Shown piece by piece: positions 1 to 14,693 of a DNA stretch of 64,000 bases. How positions within the stretch are numbered: the first letter of the stretch is position 1; each line of letters starts with the position of its first letter. Made by a program: the position numbers and the translations under genes. Below the pieces are notes generated by a model. That model worked only from the letters and a program-made list of their open reading frames with translations, did not search any database and was not told where the DNA came from. Source of the stretch: Anas platyrhynchos (taxonomy: Eukaryota > Chordata > Aves > Anseriformes > Anatidae); contig NC_092592.1 in assembly GCF_047663525.1 (NCBI RefSeq), positions 24,609,001 to 24,673,000 on the forward strand, read 5' to 3'.

Positions 1-720
1 GCGAGCCCAACGCCTGCCTCGGCGGGACGGGGCCGGGGGCGGGGGCTGCGGGACGGCGGCGGAGGGAGGGAGGGAGGGAAAGTGGAGGGAGGGAGGTGCC
101 CCGGGGCAGCGCCGCCGGCTGACTCAGCCGCGGGGCCGCCGGGGAGGGATCCCCGGGGAGCGCCCGCCCCGTGCCCCCAGCGGGTGTCCGGCAGCGGGCG
201 GGGTGCGCTCCGCGGCCCCGGGGGCGGCGCTGCGGCCGGCTGTGCCCACCGGGGGGGCCGTTATTTGCCTCCCCCCAGCCCTGCGAGCAGCGGGGTGCTG
301 AGGGGCAGCCCGCGGAACACCCCAGCCCTACCTCTCGCCTAAACGCCCGGCGCCGTCCCCGAGCCGGCCCGGAGGCATCGCCTCACGCCCCCCCTCAGCG
401 GCGGCCGGGGCCGGAGCGGGGGCTGGGCCGGGGGCGGGCTGGGTCGCGGCTGCCTCAGCGCATCGGAATGTCGGCGCGACCCCCGCCCGGCAGCAGCCCA
501 CGAGGTGCTCTCTTTCTTTCTTTCTTTCTTTTTTTGTCTCTCGTCAGCACCCTGGCCGCTGCCCGGTGAGGAGCGCGGGCTGCGGGAGTGGAAACAACGG
601 CTCAGCTGAGGAGCGGGCTCAGGACCGTGCGCTGCGCGCCCGTGCCAGCCATTATCTCCGGGAAGAAAGAGCGGAGCCTGTGGAAGGGGTGTGGGGGAAA
701 CGCGGCACGGTTTCCAGCCG
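1..720. promoter_or_regulatory. CpG island, probable promoter of an unseen gene
   Basis: The first 660 bases or so are very GC-rich and dense in CpG, then composition falls to the AT-rich background by about 720. It holds a GGGA-repeat tract (63-97), a TTTC repeat (about 511-533) and a good plus-strand splice-donor match after base 565 (CCCG/GTGAGG). The open frames through it are a by-product of high GC and resemble no protein I know. In mammals the gene beyond SLC35G1 on this side is PLCE1, transcribed in the same direction, so this island could be its promoter (leftward) with divergent plus-strand transcription. That identity is inferred from gene order only; no PLCE1 coding sequence is visible. 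Confidence 0.6.
63..97 (+). repeat. GGGA repeat, predicted G-quadruplex tract
   Basis: At least six runs of three G separated mostly by single A residues sit on the plus strand inside the CpG island. Four or more G3 runs with one-base loops is the classical intramolecular G-quadruplex pattern. Such tracts are common just around transcription starts. Confidence 0.7.
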
Positions 721-3182
721 CACGGTGGAAAAATACAGTTTCGGTGAAGTCAGCTGTGCATCTTTGCATGCGGTCTTTTCCATGCAGGGTAAAACAAGAA
801 GAAGAAGTCTCATAAAGTTTCAGTTTGAAGGAAACATTCCCTTTTTTATTTATTTTACTTTTTAAAAGAGGTGTAAGTTGGCCATAGATAACACGGTTTT
901 ATTTTGGACGTTTTTACATGAAGGGCACCAATTCTCATAACTAAGGTATGTGGAGATTGTGTCCCAGTACGGGGTTGTAAAACTTACAGTTAATTTACTT
1001 CATTCCCTTCCAGTGCAAGGAGCTCGTCACGCTGTTTTCTAAGGGAAGAACAAATCTGAACACTGGAAAGGCAGATTTACTGCTATATGTTGTATTCTGA
1101 TACTTCAGGAAACACTTTGCACCTCCTTGTCATAACTGCTGTGTAAGGGTGACACAACTGCTGAAGAAGTGTGTCAAACAGCCAGTGAAATTAACCACAG
1201 AAAGTCTATGGAAGTTATGTATTTTCAAAGACTTTACATTGTTTCTCTTAATAAATCATGCCAGACACAGTGTGATTGTATTTAGTCACTCACCACTGCC
1301 TGAAATTACACCTACTATTCAATTTCGTTCATGCAGTGGCCTACAGGTTCTGATTACCAGAATAACAAGAGAAAATGCCTACCACGGCAAAACACCTCAA
1401 TCTTTTTAGCAGCATAACATCAAAATCAGTTACTGCTCAGGAGAGGAGACATAGCTAATCTGAATTAAATCAGCCAATTAACTTGTAATATTAATAATTC
1501 TGTACTGTAATACAGTAGGATACGATCTGGGTCATTCAAAAAATTGCAGCCATCCCCTTGACTCCAGTGTGGCCCAGATTCCATTCACTGCATAGCAATG
1601 CTGTAACACAGTAGTTTGCAAAAAGTAAAACTGGACTAGTCGATCCTTTCCAATTCATGTTCTGTAGAATCTATGTGTTTGTTTTTTTTTTTTCATGTAT
1701 TATTTCAGTGTACTGAATTTCAACCCTGAGTACAGTTCGTTACTAATATGCTAGTGTACTTTACATTTTTTAGTATCAGAGGCACAGTAACTACTTTATA
1801 ACTGATCGTGCAATGTATTTTCAACACTACAACAGTGACAATGAATTATCCTCTAAACACACAGGCAACAGGAACCTTTCCGTGAAAGCTTTTTCCAGTT
1901 TCTCTCTGCTTTTCCAGTTGTTTTAAAAGGGCAGGAAAGTTAGTATCACATTATTCCAGTGGAAAAATATATATATAAATTTTCCTTCACAATGTGTTCG
2001 CACTTTCTCTCAGCTTGCAATACTCCACCAATAAAAGGTATACTGTACTGAAAAGAAAATGATACATTTTACAGAATGAAAATTTGGAGAAGTCACCATA
2101 CCCTTGACTCAGGATGCTTTGATCATAATCAAAAGGATTAGGCATCTGTGTAACTCCAAACATACACCAGTGGAACAACTTAGCATGCCAGTTAAAAACT
2201 ACTTAGTTTTTAATGGGATTTCTTCCTTTGAATCCAAGTTAGAAGTTATACGCAAATCATGAGAAAGATGAGTCTGTAGTCACTGCACACCTGTGACTGA
2301 GGCAAGCCATCTTCTTTCCATTCCAGCTGAAGTATGTAGTCCTCTAAGGTGATGCAAGAAGATTTCCTTAGGAAGACCCAGCTTTGCAGGAGTGAATTTT
2401 GAGCTGTGTGACCTCAGCACTACACAGATGAAGAAACTATTTTTTGGTGCACCAGAATGGACTTGTGGAGCATGGTTTCTTTTTAAATTTCTTGACCAAG
2501 CATAAAGTGCTTTAAGAATGCTTCAGTTTTCCTTTTTCTCTCACTGTACATAACTTCCCCAGCTTTTCATGAGAAGTAGCTGTCACTCATCACACTTCTC
2601 TATCTGGCCTGACAATGCAGAAAGACAACACTTCCGTTTTACCGTGCTGCTAGATCCACCAGCAACAAAAAGCAAACACATATGCTCAAGGTGGAGATTC
2701 AGATATAATGTTTTATTGATCTAGGGTTCTACAGAATATTAATAACTAGAGAAAAATACAGGACTTCCAGAAAATATTGGTATGTCTTTTAGCTCTTAAC
2801 AAGTAACCCATCATGTTTTTGGAGTCAGAGTTAAAAAAAATTAATTCAACTTCAAGTGATGCATAAATATTAAATTCTACACATCCCTGCAAGATGGTAA
2901 GTACTATTTGCATTACACAGACGGGGAAACCAAAGCTGTGCAAGCTTACTCAGGCAATTTTTGCAACATCCAGAAGGAAAAGCAGCTACAGTGCTAGGAT
3001 CAGTGCTCAAGAATACCTGGCTGTTGGTTATTTTTTTTATTGTGTGTGCACATTCTGAACTCAACTTCACTTGCCTAAGACCTAATGTATAATGGGGTAT
3101 TTTGTCTTTAATCATGGTATTCTGTAACAATATTTTCAAACAATTTATTTAACAAATTACATAAAACATGTAAAATATGCTT

Positions 3183-3188
<6 letters not shown>

Positions 3189-3217
<29 letters not shown>
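3189..3217. repeat. Poly(A) run
   Basis: About 29 uninterrupted A on the plus strand, preceded by TTTTAATTT and followed by GAAGCCC. No retrocopied gene or LINE body is recognisable to its left, so it is listed as a simple repeat. Confidence 0.8.
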
Positions 3218-3218
<1 letters not shown>

Positions 3219-4204
3219 AAGCCCAAAGGTTTTTCCTCAGGCTTAGCTCCAAAATTCACCCTTCAGCTAGGACTGCAGAAAAGCACGCACACATGCTCAT
3301 GCAAACAAATTCTAAAAGAAAATTAGAAACACATGAAAATAAGGACTGTCTTCTTAACTGCACTCTGGTTTCAGTACAGCAAAAAAAAAATCAGTGATTT
3401 ACTAATGGATAGGCATTTTTTCTTAGGAAGGAAGACACAGGCCTTATCTGTAGTGAATTTCTCGCTTCTTTCAGCCCAATGGTTCAGTCTACACGGGCAG
3501 AGGCAGCAGAAATACAGCAAAGATGGCTCCGGCGGGGCAGCCCAACTCTCTGCAAAGCACAACTCTGTCTTCAGCAGGTGGTGACTCTGCCCCAGCAGAA
3601 AAGTCTTTATGGAACGACATTTTCCTCTAAAACAGCAATTATTTCAGTAAATGCCTGATATTGAAATTACTTTATTGTGCTTGCTAGACAAATAATCAAA
3701 ATCTGTGTCATTTCTTTGCTGATTCAATATAATAAACATATGGAAGACAAAACGTTTGAATCTCAGGAACTGATTTTAAAAGATTAACTCTGGACTGGAG
3801 GTTTCTTATGTTCCAGGGGCTTTGTGACTATATTAAAGACTTGGTGTCCCTTTACGTGATGTGAGGTTTGATTTGCCCAGCTGACTGTTATAAACAGCAG
3901 CTGCCACAGAGGTCATCCTGAAAGCTGAATGACCATGCTTGAAAATTTTTGACATTTCAATTAGGAAGAAGAAATAAAAGTGATAAAATAAGTAACTTCT
4001 TAAAATCACTAATATGATGAAATGCTTAATGTAGCTCTTTGGAGTTTACATTAGCTGCTTGACTTTTGAATCATTAGTGAATTTGTCTTCCAATTAATAT
4101 TTGGAAGAGCTACAAAATATTTTGAAGTAAATTTGAAAGAAAATCAGCATTGTTTTCACATATCACTAAGAAAAATGTATTTCTGATAAGGATAAATAAA
4201 TAAA

Positions 4205-4275
4205 AATATGGAATGTTGAATATAAATATAAATTTAAATATGGAACATATAAATGTAGAATATATAAATATGGAA
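4205..4275 (+). repeat. Degenerate minisatellite, about 31-bp period
   Basis: The 9-mer AATATGGAA begins at 4205, 4237 and 4267, with AT-rich spacers of similar length that share TATAAAT and GAATAT motifs. This gives roughly two and a half copies of a 30-32-bp unit. Confidence 0.6.
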
Positions 4276-7200
4276 TCATTGTATTATGGATTTGGGGGGG
4301 GCTACATAGGTTTTAATCTGACAATTTTCATATTTCAGTGGAGTAACTCCTGACACAGATCCAATTAACAAGGCCTTTTATGCCTCAGCTGTATACTCAC
4401 CATACAACTTAGATCTATTTTCGGTATGAATTTTTGCTACACCATTATTTCATTATTTTTATTTTTAAAGCTAGAAATTGTACTAGAATACAAGTCTTTT
4501 AGACACGAGAGGAACAACTTGGCTTTACTTCATATTACAGTTCAGGGCGTGCTGTAAACAATGGAAGTCAAAGTATTAACGCTACCAAATGAATAAAGGC
4601 ATTACATCATAATTTTCTGTAAATCTTTCCTAAAAACAAAAGATATAAAATTCATATTGATGAATGGATTAATCTATGAGAACTTGGGGGTCAAGAACAG
4701 TATATAAAAATTGGCAATATTGCAGAAGTAAGTAATCAACACTGACATTCCAGACCAAATTATACAGCCATAATGAAAATCTTCAGTATTGAGATGGCTG
4801 CTTGCTTCCTCGTACAGTCTCAGATTTAAAGTTTCTCAAGTGCACAGGAAAGTCTTTGATAAATTAGTAATTATAAAATGTGTTGTTTCTTGAATGAAAT
4901 TGCACGTTTCAACCAGGATGGACTATTGTCCTGAGCATCAAAAACAATAAAGCCTGATTTGTCAAAGCTAATGAGATTCATCTATCTTTGTGCAATCCCA
5001 TTTACTGTTCAAGTTCACCTGACTAATCCTGTTGAACATTATTTTATTTTTAGGCTTTTTCCTCCTGATTTACAATTTCAAAGGAGTTTTAACAGAAGGC
5101 AGTTCTTTTAACAACTCCTAATTATGCCTTTACTTTGGATACAAAATCATTATTGTATGCAGGGATTTGTCAGAAACCAACAAGTGAGCTAACTTGCCAG
5201 TGCTCTGTCATCACTTTAAACAAGCAGCCAGGACAATATGTTATTCATATAATAAAATATAAAATCTCTATTATAAAACCATTTTCTTTAATGCCCATGT
5301 CTAAACAACAACCAGTCTACAAGGCCAATTTAGTATTCAGATCCTTTATTGGCAACCTGCCGAAGTGTATATTAGAGCAAATTCAAAAACCAACACAACA
5401 ATTTGCTTATGTAACCAGCCAGAACTGTTAAAGCTATAAAATATTTTTTTAAATTAGTTTAAAAATTCAGAGTTAGTACTTCTGCTCTTCTTAATGTTCA
5501 GCTACTTCTTATTGGATTATTCAAAGTGCCCACTATGTAAAAAGTGTATCTCAAAATCTTGTAGTGTTTTCCTTTGAAATTTCCCCAAACTTGTTCCTTT
5601 GCACAGATACAGATACATGCACGTATAGAAATTTAATGATTAATAACATGGAGGAAATGGGGATGGAATTCTGTAAACTGCCAGGAGTTTTGTTGCCTTT
5701 TCCAATAAGCTGTTGTTCTCGTAGGACTTAAGCGTGTTATCTGATACTATATATCACTAGCATAACTTGTTTTTTGTGCTACAGAAAACTCGCCCATACT
5801 ACAGCTAAATAAGGCCACAGTTATGTATTTATTGTACATACACACAAAGTTCAATGCTATCAAACATTTTGTGTCTGTTTCTTCTCCAGCTGTTCTTAAA
5901 GGACATGCCTGTAAATGAAACTTTATCAGCTCACGACTAAGAGAAATCTTTTATAAGTTTGAATACTTGAAAAAAGCAAATCCTATTTGCTAACACTATG
6001 CAATCTTCACATCAAAATAGGGTATTTGACACGTGTATAATACACGACCTTCTTGAAATTAGTAATATCAAAATGAAAGTGTGTCTCGCAGAAACTGATA
6101 ACTGTTCCACAGCACTAATGTGGGCATTACCCAACTCTAGTTATGATAGATAGATGTTACATGTGTATGTGTGTGTATGTACATATACATATATAACATG
6201 TAAATATATGTTCCTTCCACCTCTCCAATAACTCAGATTGCTGGAAATGCAGTCATTCAAAGTCCACAGGATGGATCAAAGCTCTATATAATTTTGATGT
6301 ACACAACATAGTGAGAGCTTGTCATATCCTACAAGTAAACATCAAGGCAGAGCTTTTCAGAACCTGTTCTAATATTGAGGTTGGGACATTAAGTATTATG
6401 CAATAAAGTCTAAATGTACCGGAGTTATCTTAACAAGCTTTTGTATCATTTTTATGAATTAGGATAGAGTTTAAATAAAAATAACTGGCAGGTTTGGCTG
6501 TTCAATCTGGTGCAAAGCATTTTTCTGAAAATCCATACTCTGAATGTCTTCATCATGTGTTTGCTTCATATTTATCATATTCTCCTACCTGAGTTCAGTA
6601 CTTTCAAGAAGGCACTTTACACTTTCTGAGGAATAACCCTAGGTGTAAGGCACTTTGATCTGCTACTAATGCCCTGGTTGGCTGAATGACTGCTAACACT
6701 GCCATTACATTGAGAAAGCAGGCGTGTTCAGGAATATGAGCACACAAAGCTTTGGGGGAACTAATATTCTAGAAAAAGAGGCATTACAAACACGGGGATA
6801 TGTATGGATGTTGACAAAAGTGTCTGAAGAGGACAAAAGGAAGTAAAAGGAAGTAAATTTGTAAGGAATTAATTACAAATAAAGGGGAGTTGAAAGTGAG
6901 GGAGCCCTTCATGAGGTAAGCTGAGTCCTCAGTCTCCACCGCGCAACTTGGAAACTCCATTTTACATGGAGTTCGCCTAATGCTAGCCAGTTTCCCCCTC
7001 ATCACTCTGCATTTTGGAATCCCCCGTTTTGTCATGCATGGAGAGCTTCCAAACCCAGAGCATAACACACATGGTGCTCAGGAAACCAAGGCGGGTTTGC
7101 GTGCACGATGCAGCACTTGAGGAGCCCAGCCCCTCATGTGTCTTTTTCCAATGTAGCTCCTGAGTGAGAAGGCATTGCTATTGTTTTTCTCCTTAAAAAC

Positions 7201-10200
7201 AATCAAACTGAGGTAGATTTAAAACATATATTTAAGCAGTTAGTTTATTGCAGCTTGGCAAAAAAAAACTGTATCGATTTTACTGAGAAAGCATAGGATT
7301 GGACTATTGAGATAGCCCAATGTGCAACCAATTATTTCTTGTTTGTTTGTTTTTGTGGCAGCTTTGGTTGGCATTTGCTAGCACATGGGAACTCTGGACA
7401 AAATAAACATCTGACAGGTGGTATCCGTCTTCTCCATCAGCGATGGAAGACTACTTTCTGTGATGTTACACTTAAGCAATCCACTTTTTAGATTAAGTTC
7501 CTGCAGCTGTGACTGCCCCAGCAACACAGTGACACCACCTGCAGCAGTTGATTGGTGCATAAGTTCATTGCAATTTCTTGGGTACTTAGAGGCATAAAAG
7601 ATGCATGTGGAAACCTATTATTTGTTGATTTGGTTTCACCATATCATCTTTTTAGAAGTGCTAACAATAGAATAAAAAGTAACAATCATATTGCTCTAAA
7701 TTTAGATTTATGAAAAGCAAGTAAGTCCATTAACTGCCCAAATTGTTCTGAAAGGTCATGAAAAGCACTTCACACTTTTCTGCAATTCTAGTGTAGCATT
7801 ACAATTATTAATTAGTTGAAAAAGAAAATAAAGCGAGAAAAATCTTTCAGCAATGCCATAAAACCCATGTTTTATCCTGGTTGGCACTTCAATGTTTTAC
7901 TGAGATCAATAAAAGACAAGTAAATAATACTGTTTTCTACAAATTCAGGTTGGCTGATTAGGTGTTGAAAATGTGAAAGTATGGGAGTACTTGTGGTTAA
8001 CTTAATGGTTATTCAGAAATGAGTATGTATGACCAGGACTTTCCATCAACGTAGCCAGACAGTCAGACTGCAAAAAGTGTAATTACTATTCTGCTCATTT
8101 CTTGCAGAATTAAAAAAGGACATGAACTTTTCAATATCTATTACATCCTTCTTGATGGATGGGGAACATTATTAAAATTACTGTAAATTCTAAAAATATG
8201 CATTTTTCAATCAATGTGTGAACTTCTTCTACTAACTATTTAAAGAAAAAAAAAAAAAGTTGCCTTGTTCCATTAAGTGCCACATCAGTGCACGTAATTT
8301 CATAGCTAGTCCTGAAAAACTCAGATCTGTGTAATCTTAAATAGAACAGAACCTTTGTAAAGTGTTCTTTCTTCTATAATAAAAAGAAAATAAACTTCAG
8401 CTTCTGTTTTATATGCCAGCTGAGATTCCTTGCAGTAATTCTTCCACATCTGCTCTGCAGCTTTCAGCTTTATAAAAGCAGTATCTCCAAATTTCCTTTC
8501 ATCAAAACAGCCATACACTGTGTTTTATAGACATGTTCTTACACTGTAATACTGGGACACTAATTACATCTTGAATCATATGCTATGGCTAAGAAAATAT
8601 ATACATGCTGTTATTAGACAACTAATACTGAAAATCCTGAACAATCTAGCCAAAAATTCCTCAAAGCATGGTAACACATGTATAATACATGCACATGAAA
8701 TTACCACAAAAGTTGCAAAACCAAAATTGACAGGTAAAGACATTAAGCAAAGACACCAGCAGCTTTAGAACCCTGAAAACTCTGCACACACAATTCTCCC
8801 TTTCCCTGGAGGACACAAAACCCTGCCCTCACTTTCACCTCTGACAGATAACAGTGAGCACAGCTCAGAAGCTGTAGGCAGCCAGCGTACTTTAGAGGAA
8901 GTTGTATGAAAGCACGGTATGATCTCTATAAAATTCAGGGGGTCTAAAAAGATCCCTTTACCTCAAGAAAAGAACTAGGCTGCATGTTAAAAAATGCAGC
9001 TTAATTCTGCATGCCTCTGTCAAGAAGTTCCTAATACACCAAGACTTACATGAGGGAAATTAAATGTGGACAATGATTTTTCTTTAATTACCTATCTGGA
9101 AGATATTTTTAAGTGTACATATGAAAGACGACATCTGTTTTCTCTCAAAAATTGATCAACAAAGACTGTAGAGAAGTGCTTTCAATCCTGAAATGAAGCT
9201 CTAAATATCCAATAACAGGAGACTAAAGGCACATTAGAAAAACATTACAAAATGTCTGTGGAAGCACAGAACTTGGAAAGACAAGTGTCCTCTAGAAAAT
9301 TTGAAAGAGCTAAATCAAATTGCCAAGAATATTCCCCTCGAGAAAAAGAGTGTACAAGTTTGTTGAGCAAAACTATGACGTCTAGAATGTTACAGGCTAA
9401 CATAAAATAACACCCACTGCCTAGAAACCAAGGTTTCCAGGTTTCAAGAAAGGCATATTAAAGAAAAAAAAAAAGTGTTTAACACTAGCGTTTTTATTTT
9501 CTTCCATTCTAATCCTGGGATAAGAGTTGTAATCTGAAGTAAGCAACACACTGTCAAGGGTATTCTTATATAATCAGAAGAGAACAAACTGTTCCTTTTC
9601 TTCCCTAAATCTGTACCCAGTGAGACAGACAGAGCTCATCACGAGGGCTTTGCTACAGAGAGCTGCCACTGAAAGAACAAAGATTTTCCCTGACTTTTCC
9701 TTTCCCTTCTTTCTCCCCACAACCCTTCTTAGTGAAGATGAGACAGAGCAGGCTGTTCTCTAAAGGTGTGTCTGTCAAAATGATGTGCAATAGAAACTTG
9801 CATTAATATTTGACAGTTCTGTTGATGCAGGAAATATGGTTAATCCTTAATTCCTACAGTTTCCTTATCTTTTTTAAAAAAAAAAAGTTAATTTCACACC
9901 CTCTTTCCCTAAAAATACAACATAGCCTAACTGCATTCGTAACATCATAAATTGCAATCAGCTACCTGTTTTTTATTTCAGATTAAGAACTAATGAATTG
10001 CAGGGGAAATACAACTGTGTTGTTTCTGCAAGGGAAGCAGAATAGCAAGATGAACAACATGAGCAAACCAGGCTTCTGGGACAGGAAAGCCTACCTTGCT
10101 ATTTGTAACCCTCCCACAGGAGATTTTGGATTGTAGCATTTCTTTGTCGTTCCCCGTTTTTAATAATGAAGAAATGTTTTGCCATATGGCAAGAGTGAAG

Positions 10201-12195
10201 AACATCGGCTAAGTGTTTTCATATGGACTTCCTACATACATTACTACAAATAGCAGAAAGCAGAGTCTCATTCACACCATATAAATATGTTTAATGAAGA
10301 AATTGAATACATCTATTACAAGGCACTGGTTGGCATAAAATATTTCTGGTAGAGCAAAAGAAGCACACAATCAAGATTACTTTTGAAAAGTATACCACTT
10401 TTTCTTCCACTTCCTGATCAGAACGTGATAGTGGCTGAACAGCTTACACAGTAATGTAAAGCAACATTTGGTTTATGAAATAAATTACAAATGGAAAGTA
10501 TAAAATAAACATTAGTATCTGACTCACACTGCACTTTATATGAAAGAAAAGGGATTTGCCACATACCTTTCCAAGTTATATTAAAAAAAAATCTCTCCTT
10601 TAATGTTCCTTAGCTTCCCCAAAACTTTACAGCACTTCCTATTAAATAGAACACCTACTAGTGCCAGCTAACCCCAGCAAAAAATCCTCCAGCTAACCTT
10701 TCAATGGAAAGCAGATTGACGAGTATTTTTCCTAGCTCAGAGCAGTTAAATGTATCGCCTCCTCTCTTCCTAATATTTCCCTGCCTTTAATTAAGTTGAA
10801 GTTGGAACAATTGCTCCTGAAGTCAACTATGCTTCAAGCATTGTGCTGCTGTGCTCAGAAGCTTGCCTGACTTTTCCATTCCATCAGTGGGTCTGACGAC
10901 GAGACTCATCCAGCAGACCTGGTCCTGTCTATCCTCCTGTGCCAGAGCTACCAGCGTAGCAGCTCCTGGAGATCCCTGACATTGGAAACATTTGGCAGTG
11001 GGGCCCTGGAGATTAGGAACAAAGAGATGCACATACTCTGCCTGAGCACCCACAATGGAGAACCTGCTTGGGAACCTCATAGGTGTCACTCCCTGTCCCT
11101 GTCCCCCCAGTAAAAGTCATGGCCAAACAGGCAATGTTTCTGCAACCCCCCTAAACAGAAGAAAAACAGGGCAGTAGGTACAACATGCTTGTCAACTGCT
11201 CAGACAGCATACCTGCACTACTTTCATGCAAAACTAGAATATTCTAATATTCTAAATATCTAATATTCAGATGAACCCATCAAACATTACTCCCAAAGAA
11301 TTTCAGTGGGAGAATGTACTTGTCCCCTACCCTCCTTTTTTTTAAGAACACTTAGGACATATTCTAGATATACAGATAGTACAATACTCAGAAAAATCCA
11401 GTATTAGTAATGATATTTACTTAACATTGTGTACATCACACTGCATGGAAACTTCTATTGTCTAAAATTGTAGGTTTGAGTTTTTAACATGATTTAATCT
11501 TAGGTGCTAAAGAATAAATTAAGAAATAGAGCCCCACCTACTGACAGAACAGCCACAGTACCCAGGAAAAATTAACTTGATACTTGCAGGCCAGAAAACA
11601 TGAGTTTTCTTCCCAACTGCCTTCCACACAGAGCCCAGAATCACTTTATACCAGCAGTGCAATAACTGAAATTTCTCTTTCCCTTTGCTCAATATTTAAG
11701 CTCAGATGACAGAGTAGTTTTTTATTATCCCTTCCAGAAATTACTCCTACTTTACAGAATAACATAGGAACTTTACTCCACAGTCAGAAAATAAAATTCA
11801 ATACAAAGTTAATTGAGAAAACAGAAGAACCAACTGGAACCTACTTCAATGGTCAATCTGTATATTGTATATTGTATTACCTCCTTCTAATGCTTCTAAG
11901 AATGCTTTATTTAGTCTACAAAGAGACACCTGAGTTACCCTCTGAAATATTTTGTAACTTCAGCCAAGTTTGTTTTCCAAGTAATAACTGGGATCCTTTC
12001 TCATGGAATGTGTAGACATAATTCTAGAATTTTGTTTTAAGAGTCTTGCTGTAAAAGTCTTAGTATTTCATAATAGCCCTCATGACTTAATAGGATGTGT
12101 GACTATCAGATTGCAAATAAAATATGGAGGGTTTAAAATGTTGTTTCTTGAAAACTCTTTTTCCTCTTTCCCTTGAATCTTGAATTTCTATATAG

Positions 12196-12236
12196 TGTAT
12201 ATATATGTGTGTGTATATATATATATATATATACAT
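12196..12236. repeat. TA/TG dinucleotide microsatellite
   Basis: Alternating TATATATGTGTGTGTATATATATATA-type sequence with TA runs on either side of a short GT run. Expected to be length-polymorphic. Confidence 0.8.
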
Positions 12237-12660
12237 AAATTGACCCCCGAAGCCTACAGAATTTCCCAGATAAAATTGCAGAGCTTCTCTACAGAATTCT
12301 TTCACAAGCAGTCTTTTGCTTACACCTGCTACAGTAAGCCCTCGTGGAAGACCATTGCTGTTCCTTTACAGCCCAAGAAACAAATGGTGTCAAGTCATCT
12401 TACAGTGTATAATTTTGTGTATATATAGTGAAGAAGAGGGTGCTGGCTGGACAGAAAATTACTACTAGTAATTCCCCATTATGGAACTTATCTTCCCTCT
12501 TCTATTTTCCCCTCTGCAATGCCAAGTGACATACAGAAATAAAGATTCATTACATGGACAAAACTCTCAGGCAGGCAAATGCCATTGTGCACTTCTGCTA
12601 TCTTCTGCTCTTACACAACCAGACACTATTGTAGGAGAAATCTGTTAGAATAAAAATGAA

Positions 12661-12685
12661 AAAACAAACAAACAAACAAACAAAA
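12661..12685 (+). repeat. AAAC tetranucleotide microsatellite
   Basis: Five or so tandem AAAC units inside an A-rich stretch. The same motif, or its complement GTTT, recurs near 31287, 35790, 53069 and 53542. Confidence 0.8.
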
Positions 12686-14693
12686 ACCTACAATCCTTTT
12701 GTCATGTTTAACAATGCTGGCAATTTTGCAAACAAGATAATCATTTTTTCTTCTGCTTTTTCCTCCTTGGTGAGAAGTTAATTATTGAAATAGTAGATAA
12801 TGGGAAGTACTGGGACGAATTAAGTATTACCACTTGATGGAAGGGACAAGACTTGAATTCAAATCAAGATGCATACAGAGGAAGAAAAAAATAAACTGCC
12901 ACTTGAACACTGGAAAATACAGCTTCACTGACCCACCCATGCCAGTTTTTCCAGTTGAGATATTACCGTATGGAGAAAGCTGATGGAGCTTCTTTCTGCC
13001 TACAGTTTGTTTTTAAGGCATTAACAGTGACACAGCATACTAAGAAGTAGTAGCAAGATTTGAGGCATATGTTCATATTTAATAGGGACTCCTTCATTAA
13101 CAATTCTTTCACAAAGCTTTTATGATCACTACGTTCAAGTATGTTCTACTAATCAATGCAAAGCCAGAGATTAATTCTTCAAGTTCATTTTATTAGCAAT
13201 GATGAATATAAATCTCATATGAAAATATTCTTGACATTTTGATATGTAAGAAGTTATCTATAAAAATATAGTACTACATAACAAAGCCAGTAAATTCTAC
13301 AAAACATATCATTTAACATATATTTAACAATATATAGGACACAGTAAAAATCTGTTAATTAATGCTGAGGGTATTTATACCTCATTTTTGTCAAATGACA
13401 GTTCACATAAAATATGAAATTGCTCATTCTGATATACAGAAGTGCTACCATCGCCGATTTATAGAAACATGTATGTTTTGTCCCAAAGTTACCTGCATCT
13501 GCAGGAACATAAAGCCACAACTTTTCTTTGGATGGACAGGCAGTTATGACCACGAAAACATTCTATTGATAACTGCAAAGTCCTATTCAAATCAGTGCTG
13601 CACATCTGTCAGCATTATGAACCCTGAATACACACACAGGCAGAGATCGTGCTTCTACTGTCCTTGTGGAATTGATGACAGATGAGCCTACACTGGTTAA
13701 CAGAGAACTGGAAAACAGATTCTTCATGGTTGATCACTGCCAATTAGCAAGGAAATAACTTTTTAGGACGCTGTCTCTTTAGAAATAAGCTTTCCACCAA
13801 GAGACAGCTCCTGAACAGAGCTCTTCAAGGAAGAGAAAATTAGCAGGGTAGCAGTGTTTTCATACTAAATGATGGTCAAATATGTGTTACCCATCTTATT
13901 GTTACCAAATACAGGAAGATCCACCTTAGAACAGCTTTTGGAATGGGAAAAGAGCCTAGTTTCAGAAGAAAGATAGCACATTGAATTAGTTATTTCACCA
14001 ATGCTGTTATGCTGAGGTTGCTTCATGTCTGGTGTTTGACAAATGCAAGAAATCCAATTTAATGCACTTGTCCACACAATGAACTTGTCATATTCTTAGT
14101 GTACAAATACCTTGAGGGCTTTTAGAGCATACCTTGACAACCAGCTTAACCTGAAACTGGCTGCTGCACAGTGACAGTACACAGCTTTTTCAGATACCAG
14201 CTTTGTATAAGAGTCATGTACATAAGGCTTTAAGGCTGTAAAGTCTCACTGAAGACAATAGATGATAACAGTGATTTGCATAGTAAAGAGCATAACAACA
14301 TGCTTGTGATTAATCAGTAACAACTAAATCTTTTAACACTGTGTTTATGTGCAAAACAACCGGTAATTACTTATTTCTATATTCAAGATCCACTGAAATC
14401 AGTATGTTGAATTAATTAAGTTGTAATTCCAGAGTAACTTTATAGAACAGCAGTTACAATGCAACAATATTCCATCGTATTACAAAGGAAAAGCTTCCTA
14501 TTAGGAAAGCACATTTATCGAACATAAATACTGTAAAGATCATAAGACAGAGGTGATGAATATTAGTAATATATTTCTGACGTAAAGCTTAGAAAAAAGT
14601 AACATTTGACCCTGAGGAACTTGCTGTATGAAAACTGGGGGAAAAAAAACACATCAGAGGAAAGGAAAAATAGGAAAACTGGTCTGAAATAAT

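Noticed and set aside
82-865. Overlapping plus-strand open frames across the left CpG island
   Set aside because: GC-rich DNA has few stops; the frames are Pro/Gly/Arg-rich, overlap each other in different frames and resemble no protein family.
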